Source of the DNA: Vermamoeba vermiformis
Lineage: Eukaryota > Tubulinea > Echinamoebida
Length of the DNA stretch: 64,000 nt
Direction of reading: 5' to 3'
NCBI GenBank assembly: GCA_045837725.1
Contig: JBEWZL010000184.1
Location: forward strand, 310,001 to 374,000
A model generated the notes under the pieces. That model made no database searches. It had not been told where the DNA came from and saw only the letters and a list, made by a program, of their open reading frames with translations. Shown here piece after piece: positions 54,013 to 64,000 of the stretch. Position 1 is the stretch's first letter. Each line of letters opens with the position of its first letter. The position numbers and the translations under genes were made by a program.

Positions 54013-54196
54013 AGCAAATGATTTCTAGCGAGGTATGTTGCTCAAATTCTTCGGATGCGCAAAGTGACAAATCTCCCGCGCATTTTTTAAATTTTTAACG
54101 GCTAGTACAAAAAGAAAATTTCTGATTTCCTTTCGGTTTTTTTAACACGACCGATTTGACAGTTGCAACAACTGCACCTTGCGATAATTTTTTTCA

Positions 54197-56397
54197 ATGG
54201 ATCCTAAATTATTATCGCCAGACAGCAAGCGGATTTTGCACACGCCGAAACAAAAAGGCAGCGTGATCCTCAGAAATAAGAAGTACCGCCATAACGACGA
54301 TAAACGAGAAAAAGGAAAGCACGGCGAGGTATTTTTTGTATTAAAAAGCCCAACAGCGGTAGAAAAACCTCGATCAAGGTTCGCGATCAAGAAACAGCCG
54401 ATCAAAAGTCCTAGGAACTTAAAAGACAGAAGTTATCGCGAATTTTTTATTTTACGACAGTTAAATAAGCTTAAGCTGCAGAGTAATCACTATATTAAGT
54501 AAGTCCAAGCCATATATTTATTTTAAATATTGACCTAAAATTATTCTTACTTTAGCGAGGAAGATTTTGGCTTTGTGGGCCTCATCGATTGGTTTAAAGG
54601 CAAAGAGGATTTGCAATACATGGTACGTGACGAGAATCTTCACTTTTTCTTCGAAATTAATTTGTTTTTTACGTTTGATCCATTACTAACCGTCCTTTTC
54701 GTGCAGCACTTCGTTCTTGAATGCGCCGATATGACATTAAATGAATATAAGTCGCTGACATTGTACGAATACAAGTCTATCTTCTTCCAGATCCTTTTTG
54801 CTTTATACGTCGCGCAAAAAGAATACCAGTTCGTACATAATGATCTCCATTTAAAGGTATGTAAATACTATCATATTAATCGACATCATATTTATTAACA
54901 ATTTACTAGAATATTCTGTTGAAAGCGCCCAACCAGCCAAATACTTTGTCCACTTTCAAAGACGACGATACTACGTGGTAAGTACTCGAGCAATACCATT
55001 AAAAAATGGCGATATTAATATAATTACTATTATTTAGGTACGCTATGGGCTATATTGTCAAGATTAGTGACTTCGGCTTGAGTCGCATCCGAACTGACAA
55101 GAACGAGATCGTGCACAACTACGACTTTCCACTCACGTATCATTTTACTGCTGATACTGATATCGTACGTATAATACGTATTATTAAGTTATATTGGTGC
55201 TAATACTATGCCTTAGAACAAAATTGTTGATGAGTTCTCAAAAATCAAGATTAAGCCGGAGAGCTGGGTGACCGAAGAAGATCGAAAAGCGGGCAAGAAC
55301 CTTGCGGATATCGAGAATATTAAGAAGTGAGTAATTAAAAATTTAAATCATTCCTAGAAAAGTAGATCTAAGCCAAAAACTTTAGGAATCAATTACGCGA
55401 TCTGAGAAAGAAGCTGAAAAGGAACCTTCCGCTTAAAGATGCTCTTAGGAACCCATTCTTCGATGAGCTGAAGCATAAGCCTATTAATGTTGACGAGAAG
55501 AAGGAGGTAACGGCGCCGATCGAGACCATAAAAGTCAAACTCGACTTTGAAAATCTTGGTGGCGATGGCGTTGGCCGAATTTCTCCTATTAAGAGCGTAA
55601 GAGCCGAGAATAAGGAGAATTCCGTCAATAACGTCGAAAAAACTGTCTCGTCGCCGACTAGATCCGTTCAACGCGCGCCACTTGCAGATGTGACCAACAA
55701 AAAATCAACCAAGAAGACAGTTAAGAGCGTCAAAGGAAAGACTACACGTCCAAAGCCTGTCGAGAATATTACAGAAGTTAAGAGCATTGAAATAATGCCT
55801 CCAGAAGAAGTAGATCTGGCCGAGCGACTTTTATCGAAATTAGTTAACGTATTAAAGTCATCGCCCAAGAAAAATAAGCCATCGCCTAAGAAGAAGATAT
55901 CGGTGAAGAATATATTTGCCGCGGCTACAGCCAAGGATGACAAGAACAATAATAACAAAGACGACGAAAACAAAGAGGATCCGAATCCAAGCAAGAAATC
56001 TAGCAAGAAGGCTAAAGAGTCGAAGAAAGAAGAGAAGAATAGTCGAAAACGAAAGAGAGACGAAGATGAGGTCGTTGAAGAGGTCAGATCTTCTAAAAGA
56101 TTGAAGCTGAAACAAGAGTCGATCCAGATCTCCCTTGTCGAAGAAGAAAAGCCAAAAGTAACCAAAGATACTAAGAAGAAGATTAAAGAGGAAAAGGCTA
56201 AGAAAGAAAAGGTTCCTAAGGAAGTTAAAAAGAGCGAGAAGGCAGCCAGTACAAAGAAACGGAAACGAGATGCGACAGAAGAGACCGATGAAAGACCGTC
56301 AAAGAAGTCTAAATCAGATGATAGGCCTTCGAGGACGAGAATCAAGCTTGAGAAGTTCATGGCTGGCACATCCGAGAAGAAAAAAAGCAAAAAGTGA
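54197..56397 (+). CDS. Haspin-like protein kinase with Lys-rich tail
   Basis: Seven exons (54197-54498, 54556-54622, 54707-54856, 54910-54977, 55038-55164, 55217-55326, 55386-56397) give 611 residues. The N-lobe has GKHGEVFFVLK, FAIKKQ and YREFFILRQLN. The C-lobe has FVHNDLHLKNILL and ISDFGLSRI. The HNDLHxxNILL loop and the long helical C-lobe end (LPLKDALRNPFFDEL) recall haspin, the histone H3 Thr3 kinase, although haspin itself has DYT in place of DFG. All catalytic residues appear intact. The C-terminal 240 residues are basic and Lys/Ser-rich (KKTVKSVKGK, SKKAKESKKEEKNSRKRK) and likely bind nucleic acid or localise to the nucleus. Haspin assignment is moderate; a related atypical kinase is the alternative. 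Confidence 0.72.
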
Positions 56398-56631
56398 GCT
56401 TCGGATTGCAAGCTCGTTTATTCCTTGTATTATTTACTTTTAATATTAAAATTTAATCCAAAAAAGATACAGTAGCGACGTACCATTTTTATTATAGTTA
56501 CTTTCTTTAAAGCAGATCGACGTACAAGTGCACTTCAACGAATTTTTAATCAAATACTATTTATTCTATTGGCATTTTTAATAATACATGTACTTTTACA
56601 TAATTAGAAATATATATATATATTTATCTAC

Positions 56632-58656
56632 TTAGACGGCAGATTGACTGGTGACCGTGCTTGTATGCGTATTGACCTCAGCGAGCGACTTGCGCGTCTG
56701 ACGACTCTTGGACGAGTTGTTCGATTTGTCCGTGGAGGAGTCACTGGCACCATTCTTGCGGAAGAAGATCAACGACTGCATCAAGTCGAGAGTATCCAAT
56801 ACTACGAAGATACATAACCAGATAGAACCGCGACCTGAAGGCGAGGACAGGCCGGTGATAACTACAGCAAGGAACAGTGCTGCATTAGCGATCAAACAGC
56901 ATCCAACACCGATAGCTCTGAATGTGATCTGTTGATATTCGCTAGTCAGTACTTTCATCAATAGAGGCAATTCTATACAAGAACTTACGCGTTCAAGTCG
57001 CTTCTTGGTGCTTTTTTTGCGTTTTAAAATGACGATGATTTTTCCTGCGGTCACCAAGTAGAATACGGCGAGACCAAGGGAGACTGCTGCGTTGAAAGAC
57101 CCGTTGGCTTGAGTCCAAACGGCTGTTGGCACCGCTACAGAATGTTAGTACAATTTAGAATATTTAATTTTTTCTTGCGGTTACGTACTAATTGGGTAAA
57201 CGGAAGCAATGGCACGGAGTGTTCCGAATGAGATCTCACAGCCAAACAACAGTCCGATAATGACGAAGAAAGGCACTTTAAATTTACCCACGAGTTGGTT
57301 GACATTGAGTGACATGCCGTGGATGACATCGTGCCTAAAAATAGCGATGTTAATGTCAAACCAAGAACCGGATGATAGTAGTTCAACTCTTAACTTACCA
57401 ATAGAAGGTGATGAGAATAGTGACGGTTAATGTGAACGGCTGCGACAAAGTCCATAATGCATGGCTAGCTGAATACGGGTAAATTTGCCGAGAAAACAGT
57501 GGATCCACTACAAGAAGATGGTTAAGACCAATAGTTACACGATAATATAGTGCCGCAATGTTACAAATGTATTAAATCTAAAAATACTCACCGGCAACGT
57601 AAACAAAACGAACTAAAAAAAAGTCGGTTAATAAAGACCCCCTCCTTGTTCATTTAAAGACTAGACTTACTTATATTTCCCGAGACGATCATCACCAAGC
57701 AAATAATAGGCAATTTTCGTCGTGTTCCGTGAGCCTTCAAGTTGAACACAAGGTTCACTGCACTAAATACAATCAAGAAAGCGGAGTAGGTGCCCAAAAA
57801 CGCCGAGAAGAATGGCATAAAGGTTTCGTTCCATATTAGCCAAGGATTATTGCCTAATTAAAATTGAATTTAGCAAAAGTTATGCATCGAAAATTAATCT
57901 CACAGAAGAGATTTTCTGAATTAAACACGAATTAAGTAGGCAGTTGTGCTTCTTACCTAGTGGGTCAACTGTCGCATTTACTGGAAAAGATCCGTTGGCT
58001 AATATTCCGGCAATTCGTGAAAAGTTCGCGTTCGAGATCTGCCAGGCACTTAAATTGATGTCGTCAAGAGATGTTCCGTCGAGGATAAAGTTGGCACTTC
58101 CGGGAGGTCGAGCTATAATAGAATCACTAATTAATACCGACTCAACATAATGGCAGATTGAGCGATGTCGTTGAAATTTCAGATTAATGATAAATAGCGC
58201 AACGGAAAGGCGGAGAATGACATTACAGTAGCAATGATATGATTTAACCCAAGGTACATGACGAGTTGTGTTTTAGGCAAAGAAAATCAATTTCAGTTGA
58301 AAAATAATTAATACTTACGGATATTAGCGTCGCTGATGATGACACCAAGTGCTCCTCGTGACTGCTGCGATCTGATCTGTGACATGTACATGCCACGGTC
58401 ATACGCCATTAGCACGAGCATGCCAGTGACATCCGGTGCTTTTTCGGAGACAATTAAGGCCGTGATAGTCTCGTTGCGGAAGTTGTTAGGGTAAATAATT
58501 GGAAAGGCGACGTAAGTGCCTGCAGCGGGTGACGAGTGAATGACGAGTGTGGCTTGAATACCAATTAAGCAAGCGAGTAGGAGTATAGCGAATGAACCTA
58601 AGTACAATTAGTCACGGATTTGAAACTCCAAAAATCCTACTTTTCAAATGCAGCAT
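56632..58656 (-). CDS. Seven-transmembrane receptor-like protein with extracellular PA domain
   Basis: Start at 58656: a 16-nt first exon (58641-58656) joins 58597 to give the signal peptide MLHLKSSFAILLLACLIGIQA. The ectodomain contains a protease-associated-like fold (VTGMLVLMAYDRG, QQSRGALGVIISDAN). A second extracellular part then includes DDINLSAWQISNANF. I then count seven hydrophobic helices, including FFSAFLGTYSAFLIVFSAV, LPIICLVMIVSGNIIRF, VPFFVIIGLLFGCEISFG, VSLGLAVFYLVTAGKIIVI, IGVGCCLIANAALFLAVV and IWLCIFVVLDTLDLMQSL. The tail is Ser/Thr-rich and cytosolic. The layout (PA ectodomain plus seven helices) suggests a surface receptor. G-protein coupling is not proven. Several exon borders are approximate. 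Confidence 0.7.
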
Positions 58657-59354
58657 GGTGGCCGTTAGTGTATCTTCTGGGTATTGAAGATTAATGACGT
58701 CTTTCGTTCTTTTATATTTTACTGGGCTAATTTTGTCGTCCTACTAAAATAGCTATTCCTAATTTAGAATAATACCGTTTTGCGGCGTATACGGTCTAAC
58801 GGTCGGCTAATTATAACCGCGAGAAATTGTAGTATATAGTATAGTATATAGATTAAATTAATGTAAAAATAGAACCGGAAAATAGCCGAAGAGGTATTCG
58901 AAACCTGGATCCCAAGCAATTAATTTCTAAATTAGTGAATCATACAGTTTTGCTTGCAACGGCCGCTAATTATAACAGCGAGACATACCTCTGCATTAAG
59001 TTAATGCAAAAATAGAACCGGAAAATAGCCGAAGAGGTTGAAAATGTTAAATGGATTCAACTACAATATTCGTAACAACGAAATATTAGCCCGTCAAGAC
59101 TAGGGACTGTACTCCTCTTAGGTCTTTACGCGTATAAAATGAAAGTCGTCAGTACTCAATTATCGTTGTAATAAATAACATTACTCTGCTCTTTGGAGAT
59201 CAGATGAGAATTCTCTCGACGCGATCCAAATTTTTACTTCGCTGTACTCGCCGATATAAAACTTATCCAAGAGCTATCAAATTGAAAACGTCAATCAGAT
59301 AAATAACCCACTTCAAGAAAAAATTTTTTTATGTATTTACATTGCTACCCGCTA
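58657..59354. other. Intergenic region with diverged direct repeat
   Basis: Upstream of the PA-7TM gene and downstream of the small secreted-protein gene. The first half holds an imperfect tandem duplication (separate entry). The rest is AT-rich without gene signals. Confidence 0.65.
58753..59038. repeat. Imperfect tandem repeat, two units
   Basis: Unit 1 about 58753-58895, unit 2 about 58923-59038. A 31-bp block that includes AGAACCGGAAAATAGCC is identical at 58865-58895 and 59008-59038, and the preceding parts share GGCTAATTATAAC[C/A]GCGAG-like sequence with small indels. No terminal repeats, coding frame or target duplication is visible, so this is a local duplication rather than a recognisable mobile element. 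Confidence 0.8.
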
Positions 59355-60122
59355 TTACAACTCGTCTTTCTCCTCCAAGGCATTCTTCTCGATAAAATCA
59401 ATCCAATATACATATCTCGATAAGAATTCTTCGGCCAAAATGTGCGGATCCTCTTCGTGCGATTTCAAGCGATAATCGATCAGATCCGACAATGACCAAA
59501 GCTACAGAATGAATATTAATATTTGAAATATCAATATTAAAGCTTAATAGTGCGTGTATTTCTTCGAATAATTAGCCTTCGTACTCTTCGAAGTCAGATC
59601 TCAAAAGTTGCATCTACTTACGGCTACATCCAGTTGTCTGTGGCCCTTGTTATAAATGTTCCATATCTCTTTGCTATGCTCGGCGTTAATATCATCGATA
59701 AATTCGCAGAATTTACTGCACACGACATCATCTTTCAATTTGTCAATACATCTCTCGTTACAATGACCTCGAAGATATTCTCCGAGTTCATATACATTCG
59801 TCGCTGAATAATATGACTATTAGTATTTATAAAATTATATAAGCTTGCTTTTACTATCTATTAACAAGTTGTAGAATTAATTTCGTGCTCTGGTCGAAAA
59901 ATAATATTCTTGAATAATTTCAAAAATTACCAAATATACTATCGTATAGTCTTTATGATATTTGATGATAATTTGTAGTATTATATTTTTTTTAAATATA
60001 CTAGGGAGGGAAATAATAATTGCACGATAAATCTTACGTTTTACGAGAGTTGGCGGTGCTTCTCTAGCGGCCACAATCACGATCCCAATAAATACAAATA
60101 GTGTTAATATGACCTTGTTCAT
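59355..60122 (-). CDS. Small secreted Cys-containing protein
   Basis: Three exons (60038-60122, 59622-59803, 59355-59501) give 137 residues. The signal peptide is MNKVILTLFVFIGIVIVAA. The mature protein is acidic and helical, with a CxxxC pair and two further Cys close together (RGHCNERCIDKLKDDVVCSK, then FCEFIDD). No known family is recognised. Helical content and Cys spacing loosely recall saposin-like or small antimicrobial proteins, but I do not claim that. Phases agree at both introns, which supports the model. Confidence 0.7.
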
Positions 60123-60575
60123 TTTTGGTGTCACTTGCTCTGCTGTTTGAAACAATAAAAAAAATTTGCTGACGTGGATCTATTTATCCATGTCAAACAT
60201 CAGATTCTACGCAGTCACTACTATTAATATTAATAACAATCTCACCCAAAAAATACTACACATATGAATCTGGCTTCTATGTGCTGAACTTAAGTATTTT
60301 ATGTACAGAAACTCGGGGCAACAGCGGATCTCGAGCTAACTTAGGAAATGCAGTTGGTTGTATTAAAGTTCGATTTTATTAGGCATATACAGTGATTTGA
60401 ACAAATGGGTTAAAATTACGTGACGTTCTTTTTTTTTTTGGAACGCCATTTGAAAAACTAACTTTGTAATTTGAAATTATTACAGTCGATATAATATCGA
60501 TATTAATAAAGACACTTGAAAACTCGATTAAGAGTTCAATCGTTGACTTTTTGTTGACCAAGATCCAAAGAAAAT
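60123..60575. other. Intergenic region, no gene seen
   Basis: Upstream of the small secreted-protein gene and 3' flank of the RhoGEF coiled-coil gene. AT-rich; the short frame on the minus strand at 60379-60561 lacks support. Confidence 0.6.
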
Positions 60576-63416
60576 CTATTCGCTGGATGCGGATCCCGAC
60601 GGCGAATCGATAGTTTGTCCAGCGTCATCATTAGCGTTATTAATTTCAATTTGAGGAGCGCTGAGTTCAGCAGGCATTGGCGGCAATGGCGGGGCTGCAA
60701 AGGTAGGTGGCATGAACTCTTTGATGCGGTTCAGCGTTGACTCGATCGAAGTGAAGGTCTCGACCAACGTGTCATATTTTTGCTTCAAATCGTTCTTTTG
60801 CCTTCGCTCAGCTCGGATCTCTTGTTGCAACTTTTTGATCTTGCTTTTCAATTGTGAAACTTCATCGTCCTTTTCAGGCTTATCTTCCTTCTTTTCCTTG
60901 GCTTGGTTCAAGACCTCAGCTAAAAATATCAAAATTGTTAGTTTACCGTTCATGAAACAAATCAAAATCACGTGTCACGTACTCATCTTGGCCTTGTCCA
61001 TCGACGAGGCACGGAGTTCCAATGACGAGCCAGGTGAGCCGCTCAATTCAGTCTCTTCTTTAGCCGTGGCAAGCGCAGGTCCGCTATTGCTACCCGCGAG
61101 TTTAGAAGACGCTGCCAACGATTCTTTTTTAGTCGCAGAAATCGAAGACTTTCTCGTCATCTTGGAGCTGCTCGCTGATCGCTTCAACTTTGAGCGCTTG
61201 TCCTCAGTCTTTTCTTTCTTCTTCTCATCTTCGTGCTCGCTGCTCTCAGCCATGTCTTCAAGTGTCTGTGAACGACGGCCCTTCTTTTCACCAGTGCTGC
61301 CGTTGCTGCCTTGGCGGTGATGACCGCGTGAAGGCGAGTGATGAGGCGACGCTGCGGGGGTCGTTAGATAGCGTACTTTAAACTATCTGTCGAGACTTAC
61401 ATTCGCCTTCACGAACCAAATCAACTTGTGTCTTTGACGACCTCTTTGAGCCTGGAGGAGTCTCGCCTAAGCTCACTAAAAACACGCGTCAGAAAAACGT
61501 CGTAAAATCTTCCATCGATATTTTTCACGTACGTTTGGGCAGTTCTTGTGGCTGTCCCTTAAACTTTTCGTTCCACGTGTTAATAGTGCTCGTGACTGTC
61601 TGCAACCAGCCTGTCTTTTCTTTGAGTGACGAGCACGCGATCGTAAAGACCGCTTGACTGTTGTCTTGATCCAGACCTGTCACCTCGAAATAGTTCTTCT
61701 TTTCTGTAATAAGATTATCGTTAGTATATGGCCGACGGGTGCTATATATATGTACAATATGAGTACGTACTAGCATTATCGGGCTGATCTTGAACAGTCG
61801 AGTTATAGAATCTCAAAACTTCCTTGAATTGATATTTCTTCTTGTTAAGTTTTGTAAACAGAATCAAGTCGTTGAATAAAAACACGTGTCGCTCTTTTAA
61901 CTCTTGTTCCCTAAAAAGGAAATAAAGACCATTAATATTTTGTTCAAAATTTGTCCCGGTCACTTTATGACACTTACTTATCGTTGCTTGAATAGCCCGT
62001 CAAGGTCTGTTCTTTGACGTACCATCGATCGGCACTCATAATCTATTACCATATTTAGCAACGTCTTTAGGAACGTCTGTCAAGCGCAAACTTACGTCAA
62101 AACCGGTGAGTCGCTCGGTAACTTCGAGCATTTTGTTAAAGTTCTCTTGCAAGGCCGTTGATTTGTTAATGCTGTCAGCCACGTGCTTGACTTTTTCGAT
62201 CGTAGCTTCAATCTCAGGATAATCTGGGTGCGTCTTGGGTGTGTTTCTGAGAATTTCCTAACGGGCAAGTTGCGAGGTCAGTACTGCTAAGAAGAATAAC
62301 CATATATGGCTCATATTCTATATATAGTATGTGCCCGACACCTACTTGGAATAGCAGTGGGTATTTGCATAATCGTTGCACAGGCTTGATCAGATAATCT
62401 TTCAAAAATAGACCGTTGACTTCAGGCAATGCTGATTGTTTCTAACAATAGTAATAGCGGATTAATACGTTGTACTATTAACATAACCTTATTTGGAATC
62501 GATTGTACGTACCTCTAAGAACTGGCCGAATTCACGATATTTCTTTGCGCATCGAATTACTGAGTCGACTGCATTTTTGTGGTTTTGACAGTAAATAGTG
62601 TACATCTTTAAGAAATCGGCCTAGTATAAATATTATTAATAAATAACTCGCGGTTTGAGGAAAGATTTTGTTTTGAGGATCTGCTGATCAGGACAGTTTA
62701 CCAATCGATAAAAGACTGTGCCGACGCGTGAAGCACCAGCCAACTCTCCTCGTCCTAAGGACTTGCGTAGTGCTATATATAACTTCTCGTTGAATCCAAG
62801 AATAGCCTCGACGTTCTAATATTTTGAGGTTAATTTCCGTCAGTTAAGATATTACTAGATTTTTCAAGATTCATCAAATATAGCGGTCTTATTTGCTCGA
62901 AATCGTATAAAAATAATAATCATTCGTATTTACCGAGAAAATATTGTTGATTTCATCGGGTGGAATGAGTTGGTCGTTGTCTTCAATGGATTTACGAACT
63001 GGAGTCAAGAAAGTCTAGGAGAAGGGTTAATAAATGCGTGTTATATGTATTTATGATCATATTATGCGATTAAGTGTTGCGAATTGGCCATCAATTTAGA
63101 AGCAATTTAAAAATTGACGCAACAAAATGAATTTCATGAAGTCGCTTAGATCCGCTAAGATACTTACAGCAACGAGTGTTTTCAAGTCATTGACATAGCC
63201 CCACTCGGTAGCTAATAACTCTTGAATAATTTGAAATCGTTTTTCATACATTTTCTGATCCTCGGGAGTGCAGTTTTGCAAAAGTCGTTCAAGCTCTTCT
63301 TGCACGAGTTGAGACTCCGTCTTCGCTCCATCAGGTAGAGGAGCCCCAATAGTAGGTGCTGCGGGAATAGGGGTCGATAATTCTTCCGCTGATAATGATT
63401 TTGGTTCGTCTGCCAT
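60576..63416 (-). CDS. RhoGEF (DH-PH) protein with C-terminal coiled coil
   Basis: Start at 63416 (MADEPKSLSAEELSTPIPAA), stop at 60576, about a dozen exons. The DH domain begins at RFQIIQELLATEWGYVNDLK and includes the core helix YLIKPVQRLCKYPLLFQEIL, which is canonical. The PH domain has REQELKERHVFLFNDLILFT and ACSSLKEKTGWLQTV. A Ser/Lys-rich linker follows (KRSASSSKMTRKSSISATKK), then a coiled coil (DEVSQLKSKIKKLQQEIRAE) and a Pro-rich tail. It should activate a Rho GTPase, like the RhoGEF-PP2C protein at 25437-29302, but its domains after PH differ entirely. A 5'-UTR intron is likely: CAG at about 63449 and a GTAAGT donor at about 63803 lie upstream of the start. Confidence 0.88.
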
Positions 63417-64000
63417 CTCGTTTTGATCGGATCCTGAGTGCTGTTCTGGAAGCAATTTCGAAATTTAATAATTGTAAAATTTATACTATTATCGTATATA
63501 TTTATAATAACGAAGTAACGACTGCTTAATACTGTGCTAAATAAAGTACAGCAATTTGGAATTTAGATCTTGATTGTGTATCAGTCAAGTGCATTTAAAT
63601 TTGTTATATATGATAATACATGTTCATAACATGTATAATTTAAGAATAGCTCTGTCTACTGAATGATTAGGGTCAACATCCAAATATTTAAATTTCTAAT
63701 TTCGTCTGGTAAAATTCCATTTGCACAAAATTAATCAGAAAAAATCCTAAAATCAATACTCTAATATGAATTTACAAGTTATTTCCTTTACGTGTGTACT
63801 TACTGAATGCGGTTAATTAACGGTAGCAAAATCCAAACAATTATTCCTCAGACAACAGAGCCAGTCGACAGTACAATAAACCCGTCTAAAATAATACGGA
63901 GGGTTATGTTCTTCAGGTCCTTCTCGAATGTAATTGACCGAGGGAACGGTGAAATTGTTTTATCTCCCGCGCGAGATTATTCAAGACGAATAAAATTTAA
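63417..64000. other. 5' leader and upstream region of RhoGEF gene
   Basis: The minus-strand sequence upstream of the start contains a plausible leader intron (about 63449-63803). No other gene is seen before the window edge. Confidence 0.5.

Noticed and set aside
55668-56411. 247-codon open frame on the minus strand
   Set aside because: It is the antisense shadow of the Lys/Glu-rich tail of the haspin-like kinase; such codons read as Leu/Phe/Ser runs on the other strand.
56606-56630. AT dinucleotide run before the PA-7TM stop codon
   Set aside because: Short low-complexity 3' flank; no evidence that it is more than simple sequence.
60712-61320. 202-codon open frame on the plus strand
   Set aside because: Shadow of the Ser/Lys-rich region of the RhoGEF coiled-coil gene.

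Overview
The window is 64 kb of gene-dense, intron-rich eukaryotic DNA. I find 26 protein-coding genes, one of them cut by the left edge, and one tRNA gene. Introns are short (about 40-130 bp), begin almost always with GTAAGT or GTACGT and end in TAG, CAG or AAG. Intergenic gaps are mostly 100-800 bp. The gene set points to a free-living amoeboid protist, most likely an amoebozoan: a TKL-type receptor kinase with a Cys-rich stalk, DH-PH RhoGEFs (one carrying a PP2C-like tail), WASP, a CAP-like actin regulator, a Ras-like GTPase with long Asn-rich regions, and LRR proteins with a C-terminal F-box-like motif. I cannot name the species. I see no transposon, provirus-like element or CRISPR array.

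Layout, left to right. 1-4.3 kb: hormone-sensitive-lipase-like hydrolase (partial) and an FAD monoamine oxidase, both +. 4.4-14 kb, minus strand: an unrecognised secreted protein, a receptor-like kinase (13 exons) and an EamA/DMT transporter. 14.2-17.8 kb, plus strand: mitochondrial tryptophanyl-tRNA synthetase and an LRR protein. 18-24.6 kb, minus strand: LRR/F-box-like protein and a 1350-residue secreted glycosidase-like protein with a Pro/Ser/Glu stalk. 25.4-29.3 kb: RhoGEF-PH-PP2C fusion (+). 29.4-31 kb: second LRR/F-box-like protein (-). 31.5-33.8 kb: prolyl-tRNA synthetase (+). 33.9-38.6 kb: divergent pair QNG1 (-) and EME1 (+). 38.8-42.3 kb, minus: small basic protein and a PH-DC1-SPRY protein. 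42.4-44 kb: GPI-type secreted protein (+). 44.1-50.7 kb, minus: WASP with a tRNA-Ser gene in one intron, an exonuclease/endonuclease/phosphatase (EEP)-fold enzyme and a Ras-like GTPase. 51.5-52.5 kb: ubiquitin-like/CAP-C fusion (+). 52.7-54 kb: UBE2T (-). 54.2-56.4 kb: haspin-like kinase (+). 56.6-63.4 kb, minus: PA-domain 7TM protein, small Cys-containing secreted protein and a RhoGEF-PH coiled-coil protein.

The genes are not an operon. Two themes recur: actin/Rho/Ras signalling (two RhoGEFs, WASP, CAP-like fusion, Ras-like GTPase) and DNA-damage or ubiquitin functions (EME1 with ubiquitin-binding-like motifs, UBE2T, ubiquitin-like fusion). The clearest unexplained signal is non-coding. The palindrome TGACACGTGTCA occurs five times exactly and twice with one or both end bases changed, mostly inside introns, far more often than chance would give.

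Most gene models here were joined by hand. For 19 of them I summed exon lengths and the total came out in frame from start to stop. The remaining models (the left-edge lipase, the secreted protein at 4446-6292, and those starting at 42254, 47536, 50732, 54012, 58656 and 63416) are supported by domain order and splice signals, but some internal borders are approximate.
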